This document shows, piece after piece, positions 16,349-23,223 of a stretch of DNA of 47,943 nucleotides. The translations under genes and the position numbers were made by a program. Origin of the DNA: a virus; the IMG/VR virus record IMGVR_UViG_3300019755_000003, positions 1-47,943 of that record; one strand, 5' to 3'. The notes beneath the pieces were generated by a model. It had not been told where the DNA came from and made no database searches. It saw only the letters and a list, made by a program, of their open reading frames with translations. The stretch's first letter is position 1. Each line of letters opens with the position of its first letter.

Positions 16349-16364
16349 ATTCATTATATAAATA
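16349..16364 (+). promoter_or_regulatory. TATA box, probable recombinase promoter
   Basis: TTCATTATATAAATAA. If used, the transcript would carry a leader of about 170 bases containing the 10-bp inverted repeat at 16386-16418. Confidence 0.5.
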
Positions 16365-16385
16365 ACTAACTCGAAATATTATTAA

Positions 16386-16418
16386 ATCTTTTATCTTATT
16401 TGAGTTATGATAAAAGAT
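16386..16418. repeat. 10-bp perfect inverted repeat
   Basis: ATCTTTTATC and GATAAAAGAT separated by 13 bases. It lies within the probable recombinase leader and could be an operator, a hairpin or a recombinase-binding site. Confidence 0.6.
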
Positions 16419-16555
16419 AAAAGTTAAGCAAGTGATAATTATTGCTTCTCGAAAAATTACTTTAGATTAAAATTTGATTTTATGAGATTTAAATAATTAT
16501 CTTATTTGTTTTACTTTAAGATAAATAAAAATGAAGACAATAAAAGATAAAATAG

Positions 16556-17359
16556 ATGAAAGAAAAAATGGATGATAAAAAAATAAAACATATAATTATT
16601 CCTAAAAATAAACCTCGTGGCAGTTACGGGAAATCAAAAGATAAAGCCTTGAGTACTGATGAGCTTAATTATCTTACTTTTGAATTACATAATGATAGGG
16701 ATAGAGTAATTTTAATTGGGAACGCCTATGGAGGCATGAGGATAGGTGAGTTTATACAATGTAGACTTTCATGGCTTGAATGGACTACATTAGATGATGG
16801 AAATAATAAGATGCATGTTCTTGCGATTAAAATTCCTCATGAAGATAAAAATATAGTAAATTTGAATTCTAAGGTTTTATGGAATCCTAAGACTCATGAT
16901 TCATGCAGAACTACGTATATTATTGATGAAAACTTTGCGCAACAATTTTATAGTTTTTATAAGAAGAATCCTCGTGGCATTTGTGAATGTTTTAAGTCTA
17001 AGGATCATAAAAGTATTGAAAGAAATATAAGTGCTTATATTATTGCCGTTAGATGGTTAAAATTACTAAGAAATTATCATAGAGATATTTTAATTAAAAA
17101 ATATAATGATATTGATATTAATAAAGATGAATTTGAAGATGAGTTGGATAAAAAGAGAAGTAGGAAATATAAAAATGCTAGATTATCTGCTCATGCTCTT
17201 AGGAGTACTTATGAGAATTTGTTATTTTATAAGTATAATCTTGATATTGAATTGTCTGCTGTAATACTTGGACATACTCCTGAAATTGCTAGAAAGCATT
17301 ATATTTCTAAATCTGATAAGAATATTCAAATGAAACTAAGCCAAGTTCTTTTAAAATAA
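16556..17359 (+). CDS. Tyrosine recombinase, catalytic domain only, 267 aa
   Basis: The full catalytic set is visible: R62 (GGMRIGEF), K112 (NPKTHDSCRTT), H213-A-L-R216 (SAHALRSTY), H240 (ILGHTPEIARKHY) and the nucleophile Y249. The first catalytic Arg comes only 62 residues in, so the N-terminal core-binding domain found in most integrases (about 100 residues) is absent. It may bind DNA with the catalytic domain alone or with a partner. A start at 16568 is also possible. It probably mediates integration, dimer resolution or inversion. No tRNA-derived attachment site is visible nearby. Confidence 0.92.
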   Translation: MKEKMDDKKIKHIIIPKNKPRGSYGKSKDKALSTDELNYLTFELHNDRDRVILIGNAYGGMRIGEFIQCRLSWLEWTTLDDGNNKMHVLAIKIPHEDKNIVNLNSKVLWNPKTHDSCRTTYIIDENFAQQFYSFYKKNPRGICECFKSKDHKSIERNISAYIIAVRWLKLLRNYHRDILIKKYNDIDINKDEFEDELDKKRSRKYKNARLSAHALRSTYENLLFYKYNLDIELSAVILGHTPEIARKHYISKSDKNIQMKLSQVLLK

Positions 17360-17427
17360 ATATAAATATTTATATATAATTATTAATTGTTAATATATAC
17401 GGCAGTGATGATTTAATGTTTCATCTT
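17360..17427. other. Convergent gap after the recombinase
   Basis: Short A+T-rich gap containing TATATATAATTA-type sequence and GATGA/TCATC (17407-17411 and 17421-17425), a weak hairpin where two convergent genes end. Probable bidirectional transcription end; no gene seen. Confidence 0.4.
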
Positions 17428-18153
17428 TTATTCTTTATTTTTTTTCTCGAAATATTTACAATTATTTCCAGTCATTGGTTCATGAATTGATGCTTGAGAC
17501 CAACATGCATCATTATGTTTATCATAATAAATACATTTATTGCAATCTGAATTATTTTTATTAAAATGTTTATTTAAAAAATCTATAAAATATTTATTGA
17601 ATTTAACTGGTTCGTCATCAATATAGTATTCTATGTATGTGTTAGGCATTATATAATCACATTCTGGAGTTAAATGTTTATCTAGTAATATTATTTCGTC
17701 TGCCCAATTAATTAAACTTTTATTAAATTTTATACTTGCTTCAATGTCATATCCGCATGGTAATGCTTTTATTCCCATCTCCATGAATCTTTCTGCAAAG
17801 TATCTACTTCTTGATTCTCCAAATGCACAAATAAATAAATATCTTTTAGATCTGTCTATTGATATTTTATTATTATTTTTCTTTTTATAGAAGAATTCAT
17901 TCTTTTTTATAAATTCTATGAATTTTTTTTCTAGATCATGAATTTTAATAAATGATAACATTTCATTTTTTTTAATTATTAATTTTCTTAACTGCTTCTT
18001 TTGTTTCTTAAAGTTCTCTGAATAGTCTATTTTAATATCCTTTATATTTAATTTAAATAATTTATATTTGTTTCCTAACTTATTTTCGTAGATGAATTTA
18101 CTTGCCAATCTGTGCATCTGTCTTGTTTTTATGAATTTTTTATTATTTTCCAT
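17428..18153 (-). CDS. Low-molecular-weight phosphatase-like protein with C-terminal Cys cluster, 241 aa
   Basis: Residues about 103-122 read RYLFICAFGESRSRYFAERF, which fits the LMW protein-tyrosine-phosphatase/arsenate-reductase active-site loop (C-x5-R-S followed by AE). INWADEIILLDKHL follows, the matching second-strand pattern (ADxIIxMDxxH). The N-terminal 95 residues are basic and helical. The last 45 residues hold five Cys (CNKCIYYDKHNDACW, GNNCKYF), perhaps a metal site. A phosphatase acting on a host protein or nucleotide-like substrate is possible. Catalysis is unproven because the loop departs from the consensus. Confidence 0.65.
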   Translation of the reverse strand: MENNKKFIKTRQMHRLASKFIYENKLGNKYKLFKLNIKDIKIDYSENFKKQKKQLRKLIIKKNEMLSFIKIHDLEKKFIEFIKKNEFFYKKKNNNKISIDRSKRYLFICAFGESRSRYFAERFMEMGIKALPCGYDIEASIKFNKSLINWADEIILLDKHLTPECDYIMPNTYIEYYIDDEPVKFNKYFIDFLNKHFNKNNSDCNKCIYYDKHNDACWSQASIHEPMTGNNCKYFEKKNKE

Positions 18154-18155
18154 TT

Positions 18156-18419
18156 TTAATCTTTAATCATTATTCCATATACTTTATTAGTTTCTTCTAT
18201 TTGATCTGTTGCATATTTTCTTAAATTATTTACATTAATATTTTGTATATTACCACCAGTTCCTAGAAATCCATTAATATTTCTGCATATTCTCTCAGTA
18301 GCCTCTTTTTGTGATATTAACCATCCTTTTTTAAATATGTAATAATATGATTCTTTTAAAATTGGTGTTTCTGTATCTTTAAATATTTCATTGAATTCCT
18401 TTCTTATTTCTTTATCCAT
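18156..18419 (-). CDS. Hypothetical protein, 87 aa
   Basis: Unrecognised helical cytoplasmic protein (YYYIFKKGWLISQKEATERI). Two bases from each neighbour in the 17.4-18.9 kb operon. Confidence 0.75.
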   Translation of the reverse strand: MDKEIRKEFNEIFKDTETPILKESYYYIFKKGWLISQKEATERICRNINGFLGTGGNIQNINVNNLRKYATDQIEETNKVYGIMIKD

Positions 18420-18421
18420 TT

Positions 18422-18763
18422 TTAATCTTTAAATTTATTTATAATTTTTTTCACGTCACACCATAATACTGCATCATGCTGTTTTTTATCTGTATATCTT
18501 TTATTAGATAAGTATTCTAATGCTTTTTTTATATTTTTTTGTTTTTCTGATATAAAATATCCTTCATCAATTAATCTCTTAATTATACTATTCTTTAATA
18601 TTATTTTAGACTTTTCTCCTTGAAAATTGAAGTAAAATCTATTTGTTATATTTCCATCAATATCTGTAACTTTACCAGAATTTTGTGAATTAGCTTCTAA
18701 TACAAAATAATATTCATCACACCACTCTATCATATCTCCTTTTTCTATTATTTCTTCTACCAT
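18422..18763 (-). CDS. Hypothetical protein, 113 aa
   Basis: Residues 1-60 look like a small beta barrel (IIEKGDMIEWCDEYYFVLEA, KVTDIDGNITNRFYF), and the rest is helical. SH3- or KOW-like folds would fit, but no family is recognised. Confidence 0.75.
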   Translation of the reverse strand: MVEEIIEKGDMIEWCDEYYFVLEANSQNSGKVTDIDGNITNRFYFNFQGEKSKIILKNSIIKRLIDEGYFISEKQKNIKKALEYLSNKRYTDKKQHDAVLWCDVKKIINKFKD

Positions 18764-18764
18764 T

Positions 18765-18887
18765 TTAATTTTCTTCTTTTAAACATTCAACAAATCCTTC
18801 TAGTTCACAAATAAGTGTTTCAATGTCATTAATATTCCAATCGTTTACATCTTCTCTAATTTTTTCTATTTCTTTTTCTTTTCACAT
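18765..18887 (-). pseudogene. Small ORF with stop at codon 2 (ATG TGA), about 40 codons
   Basis: A frame encoding KEKEIEKIREDVNDWNINDI and ending EGFVECLKEEN stops one base before the next gene's ATG, as real operon genes here do. Its only ATG (18887), placed about 27 bases from a consensus TATA box, is followed at once by TGA. No other ATG precedes the coding part. It is either a freshly broken gene, a sequence error, or a minimal AUG-stop leader. See findings. Confidence 0.5.
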
Positions 18888-18908
18888 GATATTATACATA
18901 TATTTTTT

Positions 18909-18925
18909 TTTATTTATATAAAGAA
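18909..18925 (-). promoter_or_regulatory. TATA box for the 17.4-18.9 kb operon
   Basis: Minus strand reads ATTCTTTATATAAATAA, the element-wide consensus, positioned for a transcript beginning at or beside 18887. Confidence 0.75.
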
Positions 18926-18929
18926 TGGT

Positions 18930-19070
18930 TACATATTGATTTTTCGGGAGATTGTAGCACCTTAAAATTCATATACTTAAATATGTGCACTATTTTTATC
19001 ATCTCAACACATACACATATAACATCTGTACACGTTGGCTGACTATGAGAAAATTGGATAATATTTTTAA
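18930..19070. other. Noncoding 3' region between operons
   Basis: About 140 bases between the upstream operon's last stop and the next promoter. Composition is less A+T-biased than the neighbours (CGGGAGATTGTAGCACC and a CA-rich stretch around 19005-19037). No gene supported; a 3' untranslated region or small RNA is possible. Confidence 0.4.
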
Positions 19071-19706
19071 TTAAAATAAATAGTTTGATTTGTATTTTTT
19101 TAATAATTCTTTCCCATCATCATTAAGATAATACAATATCCTCGATACGCTATAATCGTTTTCAAATTTAATATTTTGATAATCTTTTCCACGACTATAA
19201 ACTCGAAAATTTACAAATACTTTTAATAACATTGCAAGTGAATAATATATGTCATCTACACGTATTAGACTTCCTGACGTTTTCTTATCGGCACTTTTTG
19301 TATATAGTCCTTCTATCTTCTTTGTTAATTCTTCTTTTTGTTTCTCAAAGTCATCTAAATAATTATAACTTCCATGGCATCTTCTGTATTTTGATTTACA
19401 TACACGTTCTACTCTATATAATCCTTTTGTTAATAGTAATGCTTTATATTTTACAAGTTTCTTTTGAATCATATTTCGTATCTCACCGATATTGAAATAG
19501 TCTTTAGATTCGTTTTCAATAGATAGATCACATAATGCGTAAAGGCATAATATTATGCAGATATTTTTTTGAGAGTTATTTGTCTTGAGTGGAAAAATTT
19601 GAGTTTTTGAATAATATAGTTCACGGTTATTAATAAAATAGTTTGTCCTATTCCAATTTACTGTTATTTCTGGTTTTTTAGACCATGTACCGTATTTTAT
19701 TTTCAT
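19071..19706 (-). CDS. Hypothetical protein, 211 aa
   Basis: Unrecognised. Beta-rich first 45 residues, then helices including KYKALLLTKGLYRVERVCKS and a C-terminal segment (VSRILYYLNDDGKELLKKY) reminiscent of a winged-helix end. Cytoplasmic. Last gene of the operon whose promoter is near 20845. Confidence 0.75.
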   Translation of the reverse strand: MKIKYGTWSKKPEITVNWNRTNYFINNRELYYSKTQIFPLKTNNSQKNICIILCLYALCDLSIENESKDYFNIGEIRNMIQKKLVKYKALLLTKGLYRVERVCKSKYRRCHGSYNYLDDFEKQKEELTKKIEGLYTKSADKKTSGSLIRVDDIYYSLAMLLKVFVNFRVYSRGKDYQNIKFENDYSVSRILYYLNDDGKELLKKYKSNYLF

Positions 19707-19711
19707 TTGTT

Positions 19712-20110
19712 TTATTCTTTTATTACTAATAATTTTAGTTTAAATTTTTCAGTTTCCTCATTATCTATTCCTAATTCTAGATTTGAATATTTATAATCTA
19801 TGATACACCAATCAAATTTATCTCCTTTTTTATGTTTTCCAATATCTACTTTTAAAGTAACATCATGAAAACACATAGACATATGATCTGCATCGTTCCA
19901 ATCCTTCCAATCTATTAAATCTGCCTCTAATCCTCTTTTATTATCATTATTTTCTTTTGTCATTTTCTTGTTGTTTTCTTTCATTTTTTTAAATCTTGAA
20001 CTATTTATTATAATCATATCTTTACCATTTACATTTAATTCAATAGATTCATCATCTGCTAAGTTAAGCATTATCTTTTTTCCTTTTTTACTCCACATTA
20101 TATCGTTCAT
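19712..20110 (-). CDS. Hypothetical protein, 132 aa
   Basis: Unrecognised acidic protein with a Lys/Asn-rich linker (about residues 43-60) and the segment LIDWKDWNDADHMSMCFHDV. Five to six bases from its neighbours. Confidence 0.75.
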   Translation of the reverse strand: MNDIMWSKKGKKIMLNLADDESIELNVNGKDMIIINSSRFKKMKENNKKMTKENNDNKRGLEADLIDWKDWNDADHMSMCFHDVTLKVDIGKHKKGDKFDWCIIDYKYSNLELGIDNEETEKFKLKLLVIKE

Positions 20111-20114
20111 AGTT

Positions 20115-20345
20115 TTATTCTTTTAATGTTTCTTGATCCTTAATTATTACTTTAAATTTGAACTTAAAATCATGATCACATTTATCACATTGTACGTCTA
20201 AGTTCCAGTTTCCGCTTAAATCGTTAATTTTTCCACAATCAATATCATATTCTTCAAAGTCTGTATTAGTTATTTCTTTACAATGTGGACATTTTAACTC
20301 TTCAGGTATTCCAAATATCTCACACAAATCTCTATTTCTACCCAT
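20115..20345 (-). CDS. Zinc-ribbon protein, 76 aa
   Basis: CPHC at residues about 19-22 and CDKC at about 53-56 form a zinc ribbon with beta-rich flanks (HDFKFKFKVIIKD). Possibly a transcription- or translation-linked adaptor. Overlaps the upstream gene by 8 bases. Confidence 0.8.
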   Translation of the reverse strand: MGRNRDLCEIFGIPEELKCPHCKEITNTDFEEYDIDCGKINDLSGNWNLDVQCDKCDHDFKFKFKVIIKDQETLKE

Positions 20346-20817
20346 TCTTTTTAATCTCCTGAATACTAGTTAGACTTCTTTTGTAATGATTAATTAGTAG
20401 TTCTTCGCCTAGTAATGATATAATTGCATCAGTTTGTTCTTGTGTCATATTTTCTGTTGAGAATCCAATATAAAGGCATCCATCTTCCTTTTTGCATGCC
20501 GTTGCTTTAATGAATGTTTTTGTGTTTTCTATTTTTTGAGAATTTTTGAGAATTTTTGCAATTAAATTTACTGTCTCAGGATCAATATCCTTATCAATTT
20601 CTTTAAGTTTTTCTTGTTTTTCTGATGTTGGTTTTATTTGATCTTTAATTTCTTCTATCTCTAACTTTGTGCCGTTATATTCATTTCCTTTTAAAAATTC
20701 GTCAATTTCTTTTGTATCATCGTTTAAATCTTTTTTAGAAACATCTTGATTATCATTAGATTCTAAATTAGCTTTTAATTCTTCTTTTTGTTTTTTAGGT
20801 TTTCTTGGAAATACCAT
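20338..20817 (-). CDS. Hypothetical charged protein, 159 aa
   Basis: Residues 1-75 are a disordered, Lys/Glu/Asp-rich arm. Residues 80-150 form a small domain (VNLIAKILKNSQKIENTKTF, CLYIGFSTENM, ALLGEELL-like helix). First gene after a consensus TATA box. No family recognised. Confidence 0.75.
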   Translation of the reverse strand: MVFPRKPKKQKEELKANLESNDNQDVSKKDLNDDTKEIDEFLKGNEYNGTKLEIEEIKDQIKPTSEKQEKLKEIDKDIDPETVNLIAKILKNSQKIENTKTFIKATACKKEDGCLYIGFSTENMTQEQTDAIISLLGEELLINHYKRSLTSIQEIKKNG

Positions 20818-20835
20818 AAAAAATATATAATCTTT

Positions 20836-20853
20836 TTTATTTATATAAAGAAT
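20836..20853 (-). promoter_or_regulatory. TATA box for the 19.1-20.8 kb operon
   Basis: Minus strand reads ATTCTTTATATAAATAAA, about 27 bases before the ATG at 20817. Confidence 0.75.
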
Positions 20854-20862
20854 AGGTAAAAA

Positions 20863-21072
20863 TTATCTATTACCCATCCATAACCACCATGCTGAATATA
20901 TCGCCGATACAAATACCGAAGTATATATCAACTGTGTTATTAGTCCTACACCAAATATAAATGTTACAAGGTTAAAGTCCATTAGTCCTACTAGTCCCCA
21001 ATTCAATCCACCAACAATTAATAATATAATTGCTAGATAATCAAACCATTCCATTCCTTTTCTTTTTGCCAT
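20863..21072 (-). CDS. DUF378-family small membrane protein, 69 aa
   Basis: YLAIILLIVGGLNWGLVGLM at residues about 12-31 is the diagnostic DUF378 signature (GGLNWGLVGL). Further hydrophobic segments (NLVTFIFGVGLITQLIYTSV) and a Trp-rich end follow. DUF378 proteins are small membrane proteins of unknown function in bacteria and archaea. Here it is the last gene of the envelope block and may be a virion membrane component. Confidence 0.88.
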   Translation of the reverse strand: MAKRKGMEWFDYLAIILLIVGGLNWGLVGLMDFNLVTFIFGVGLITQLIYTSVFVSAIYSAWWLWMGNR

Positions 21073-21084
21073 TTTTAATTGTTA

Positions 21085-21121
21085 CCTTCGTTCATTCTAT
21101 TTTTCATGAGATACACGAAGG
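21085..21121. terminator. Inverted repeat between two membrane mini-genes
   Basis: CCTTCGT (21085-21091) and ACGAAGG (21115-21121) pair over 7 bp around a 23-base loop, in the largest gap of this cluster. It may end or attenuate the transcript, or mark a processing site. Not followed by a strong U-run on the minus strand. Confidence 0.35.
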
Positions 21122-21125
21122 ATGT

Positions 21126-21323
21126 TTATTCTAATCTTATATAATTAAATGAACCATACATAATCATAATAAATCCTATAATTATTGTTATATACACTCC
21201 GCTACTTGCCTCAATACCTCTGTATTCGTTAACTGTAGCTATTGCACCAACAATAGGAGTCATTATAGTTCCAATCATTGCTATTTTTAGTGATCTATCT
21301 TGTTTTTTTTGTTTTGTTGCCAT
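21126..21323 (-). CDS. Two-TM mini-protein, 65 aa
   Basis: Starts MATKQKKQDRSLK, then two TM segments (about 16-33 and 44-60), ending RLE. The next gene upstream has the same layout (MATKKQKKERAEK ... TKLE), so the two are probably diverged tandem duplicates. Candidate virion-envelope proteins; role inferred. Confidence 0.8.
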   Translation of the reverse strand: MATKQKKQDRSLKIAMIGTIMTPIVGAIATVNEYRGIEASSGVYITIIIGFIMIMYGSFNYIRLE

Positions 21324-21325
21324 TT

Positions 21326-21514
21326 CTATTCTAATTTAGTTATACTTCCCATCCCAAATATAATTAAAAGTACTCCTATCCAAAATGTAATACGTAAATT
21401 ATTATTCAATTCAATATTTCCATATAAATTTAGCATTGATATTATAAATACTATCATAATTCCTAAAAATGTTATTTTTTCTGCTCTTTCTTTTTTTTGT
21501 TTTTTTGTTGCCAT
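21326..21514 (-). CDS. Two-TM mini-protein, paralogue-like, 62 aa
   Basis: MATKKQKKERAEKITFLGIM, two TM segments and an end in ITKLE. Same length class, N-terminal sequence and topology as the 65-aa neighbour. Two bases from each neighbour. Confidence 0.8.
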   Translation of the reverse strand: MATKKQKKERAEKITFLGIMIVFIISMLNLYGNIELNNNLRITFWIGVLLIIFGMGSITKLE

Positions 21515-21516
21515 TT

Positions 21517-21939
21517 CTATTCTAATTTAGTTTTAATTATGTAATATGTAATATAAACTCCAATTAATCCTACTATCATATCTACAAGTCCATCCCAGAT
21601 AAATACATCTTTCAAGTAATCGGTGTTAAATAACAATGTATCTCCTATTATTTCTATTATTTCCCAAGACCCTGCAACGATGATATATGATATTGTTACG
21701 CCTTTTAAGAATGTTTTTTTAATTCTGTTATCCTGAATTATTAGTATTATTATCCAATATAATCCACACCATGCAATACCAAATAATGTATGACTTAATA
21801 AATCATATAATGGATATAATCTGTACCAGTCATATATTCTAGCAGTTACTTCAATCCCAAAAAATAAAATAATTGAAAGTATAATAAATATTAATCTATT
21901 CTCCCTAATTTTAACATATGATTTTTTATTTTTTGCCAT
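21517..21939 (-). CDS. Four-TM protein, YjdF/DUF2238-like, 140 aa
   Basis: Four to five hydrophobic segments with conserved-looking polar residues inside or beside them: YDLLSHTLFGIAW (H), GSWEIIEIIGD (W-E-x-x-E) and IWDGLVDMIVGLIGVY (D-x-x-x-D). This H / WExxE / DxxxD set is the pattern of DUF2238/VanZ-like small membrane proteins. Function not established. Sits in the envelope block. Confidence 0.65.
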   Translation of the reverse strand: MAKNKKSYVKIRENRLIFIILSIILFFGIEVTARIYDWYRLYPLYDLLSHTLFGIAWCGLYWIIILIIQDNRIKKTFLKGVTISYIIVAGSWEIIEIIGDTLLFNTDYLKDVFIWDGLVDMIVGLIGVYITYYIIKTKLE

Positions 21940-21957
21940 TTTATTTTAGTTGTTTTA

Positions 21958-22248
21958 TTAGATCATTATTATTAATACAAAGGTTATTGCAAGTAATATT
22001 ATAGTAATTACTATATTTGCTATTATTGTAAATAATAATAGTTTCCAAAATGATAAATCACGCCATTCTGCAACCCCGTACATTACTAGTGAAGATACTA
22101 GTATTGATATTAGCGGTATTATCCAGACTGGTAATGTCGGTATCATTAATCCTAGCGTAATTCCTGCCACGATTCCAGTTATAAAGTTAAATAACATGTA
22201 AAATATCCATCCTACGAAATAATCTTTAAATACAAATTTTCTTTTCAT
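21958..22248 (-). CDS. Small polytopic membrane protein, 96 aa
   Basis: Three hydrophobic segments (about 13-36, 40-60 and 68-95) with little polar sequence between. No family recognised. Its start overlaps the stop of the DUF5667 gene by 4 bases. Confidence 0.75.
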   Translation of the reverse strand: MKRKFVFKDYFVGWIFYMLFNFITGIVAGITLGLMIPTLPVWIIPLISILVSSLVMYGVAEWRDLSFWKLLLFTIIANIVITIILLAITFVLIIMI

Positions 22249-22988
22249 CTTAATATTCCTCCTTTTAGTACTCTAGTTTTTAATGATAATGGTATTTCTA
22301 TAATTTCTGTTAATTCTGAGTATTCTATATTTTCTCCTGAGTTATATTTATTTATTAAGTTCTGTATATCTTCTTGACTTGATATTTTAATTGTATAATT
22401 AGGATTTTCTATATTTTGAAATTCTATAATTTTGCCATTTTCTAATTTATAGTATTTTGAAATTGAATTGTTTAATCTTATTTCAAATGTTTCATTTTCA
22501 AATTCTTTTAAAAATATGTTTTGTTGTTCTTTTAGTTGGTTTTGTATAGTATTTCTATTAATATATGAATTCTGTATTGCATTATCTATACCTTGTTGTG
22601 ATTCTAATGGTAGTTTGTTTTTTAGTTCGATTAATGTTTGTTGATTTCTTTGTTGTAATTGTTCTATTTCTGATTCAATGTTTGTTACAGAGTTTTTTTG
22701 TGCTCTTTCTAAGTTTAGCACTAAATTCTCTTGTAACTGTTCTATATTATCAGTATTTTCTATTTTCTTTATTTCTTCGATTCTTTCATTTGCAATGTCT
22801 AAATGTTTTTGTACTTTTTTTTGTTTATTGAATGTCAATGCTAATGAAATTTGTTCTTGCCATCTGTCCATAAAATAAAATGGATTGTCAGGTGTTATAC
22901 CTGCCTCTATTTCTGTTATATTTTGTGCAAATGCCATTGGCGTAAATATTAATAGCATTATTGATAGTATTGTTATTATTTTTTTCAT
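22245..22988 (-). CDS. Secreted DUF5667-like protein, 247 aa
   Basis: Signal peptide (residues 1-21, ending AFAQ). Residues about 29-75 read GITPDNPFYFMDRWQEQISL, then helices with HLDIANERIEEIKKI. This is the DUF5667 pattern (PxxPFYxxxRxxExxxLxxTxxxxxKAxxxLxxAxxRLxE), known from archaeal and bacterial surface proteins. A long helical region to about 170 and a beta-rich end follow. Extracellular helical bundle or scaffold; virion or host-surface location inferred. Confidence 0.8.
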   Translation of the reverse strand: MKKIITILSIMLLIFTPMAFAQNITEIEAGITPDNPFYFMDRWQEQISLALTFNKQKKVQKHLDIANERIEEIKKIENTDNIEQLQENLVLNLERAQKNSVTNIESEIEQLQQRNQQTLIELKNKLPLESQQGIDNAIQNSYINRNTIQNQLKEQQNIFLKEFENETFEIRLNNSISKYYKLENGKIIEFQNIENPNYTIKISSQEDIQNLINKYNSGENIEYSELTEIIEIPLSLKTRVLKGGILR

Positions 22989-22989
22989 T

Positions 22990-23175
22990 TTATTTTGTAA
23001 TATAACTGTAAGCTATCATTGAACCTGCAATTAAGTTTATTATTGCGTGTCCCATCATTTGATTTTCTGGTAGTCCTCCAAGTATTAACATCGCAATATG
23101 TGTTATGAATATTATTGATATTCCTATTGCATAGATAATTTGGTTTATTATCTTTTTATTTTTCTTTTTTACCAT
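22990..23175 (-). CDS. Two-TM mini-protein, 61 aa
   Basis: Basic N-terminus (VKKKNKK), TM about 12-33, short loop GGLPENQMMGH, TM about 40-58. One base from the DUF5667 gene. Same size class as the other envelope mini-proteins. Confidence 0.75.
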   Translation of the reverse strand: MVKKKNKKIINQIIYAIGISIIFITHIAMLILGGLPENQMMGHAIINLIAGSMIAYSYITK

Positions 23176-23223
23176 TTTTATTTTTATTAGTTCTTTACTT
23201 AAAGCCTATGTTAGAATAGACCA

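Larger units (their letters stand above)
16120..16555. other. A+T-rich noncoding region with inverted repeats; candidate origin or recombination region
   Basis: About 430 bases without a supported gene. It contains perfect inverted repeats at 16286-16294/16300-16308 (9 bp), 16323-16332/16335-16344 (10 bp) and 16386-16395/16409-16418 (10 bp), a further 6-bp hairpin near 16426-16447, the motif shared with 42663, and a TATA box at about 16350. It lies directly upstream of the recombinase. Origin or att function is inference from composition and place. Confidence 0.55.

Noticed and set aside
16531-16575. A 14-codon upstream ORF overlapping the recombinase start
   Set aside because: In this A+T-rich DNA such a short ATG...TGA frame is expected by chance, and it has no ribosome-binding site or coding signal.
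17403-17430. GTGATGA near 17405 as a C/D-box small RNA
   Set aside because: A C-box-like GTGATGA is present, but no CTGA D box or terminal stem was found at a suitable distance. GATGA/TCATC more simply forms a weak hairpin between convergent genes.
18765-18887. UGA recoding (genetic code 4 or 25)
   Set aside because: TGA is used as a genuine stop in many ATGA-overlapping gene pairs here, so one ATG-TGA start does not support reassignment.
22565-22878. Plus-strand membrane-like ORFs in the surface block (for example 22565, 23756, 26509, 31635, 32688)
   Set aside because: They are antisense shadows of well-supported minus-strand genes. Their Leu/Phe/Ile-rich translations arise from the complement of Lys/Asn codons.
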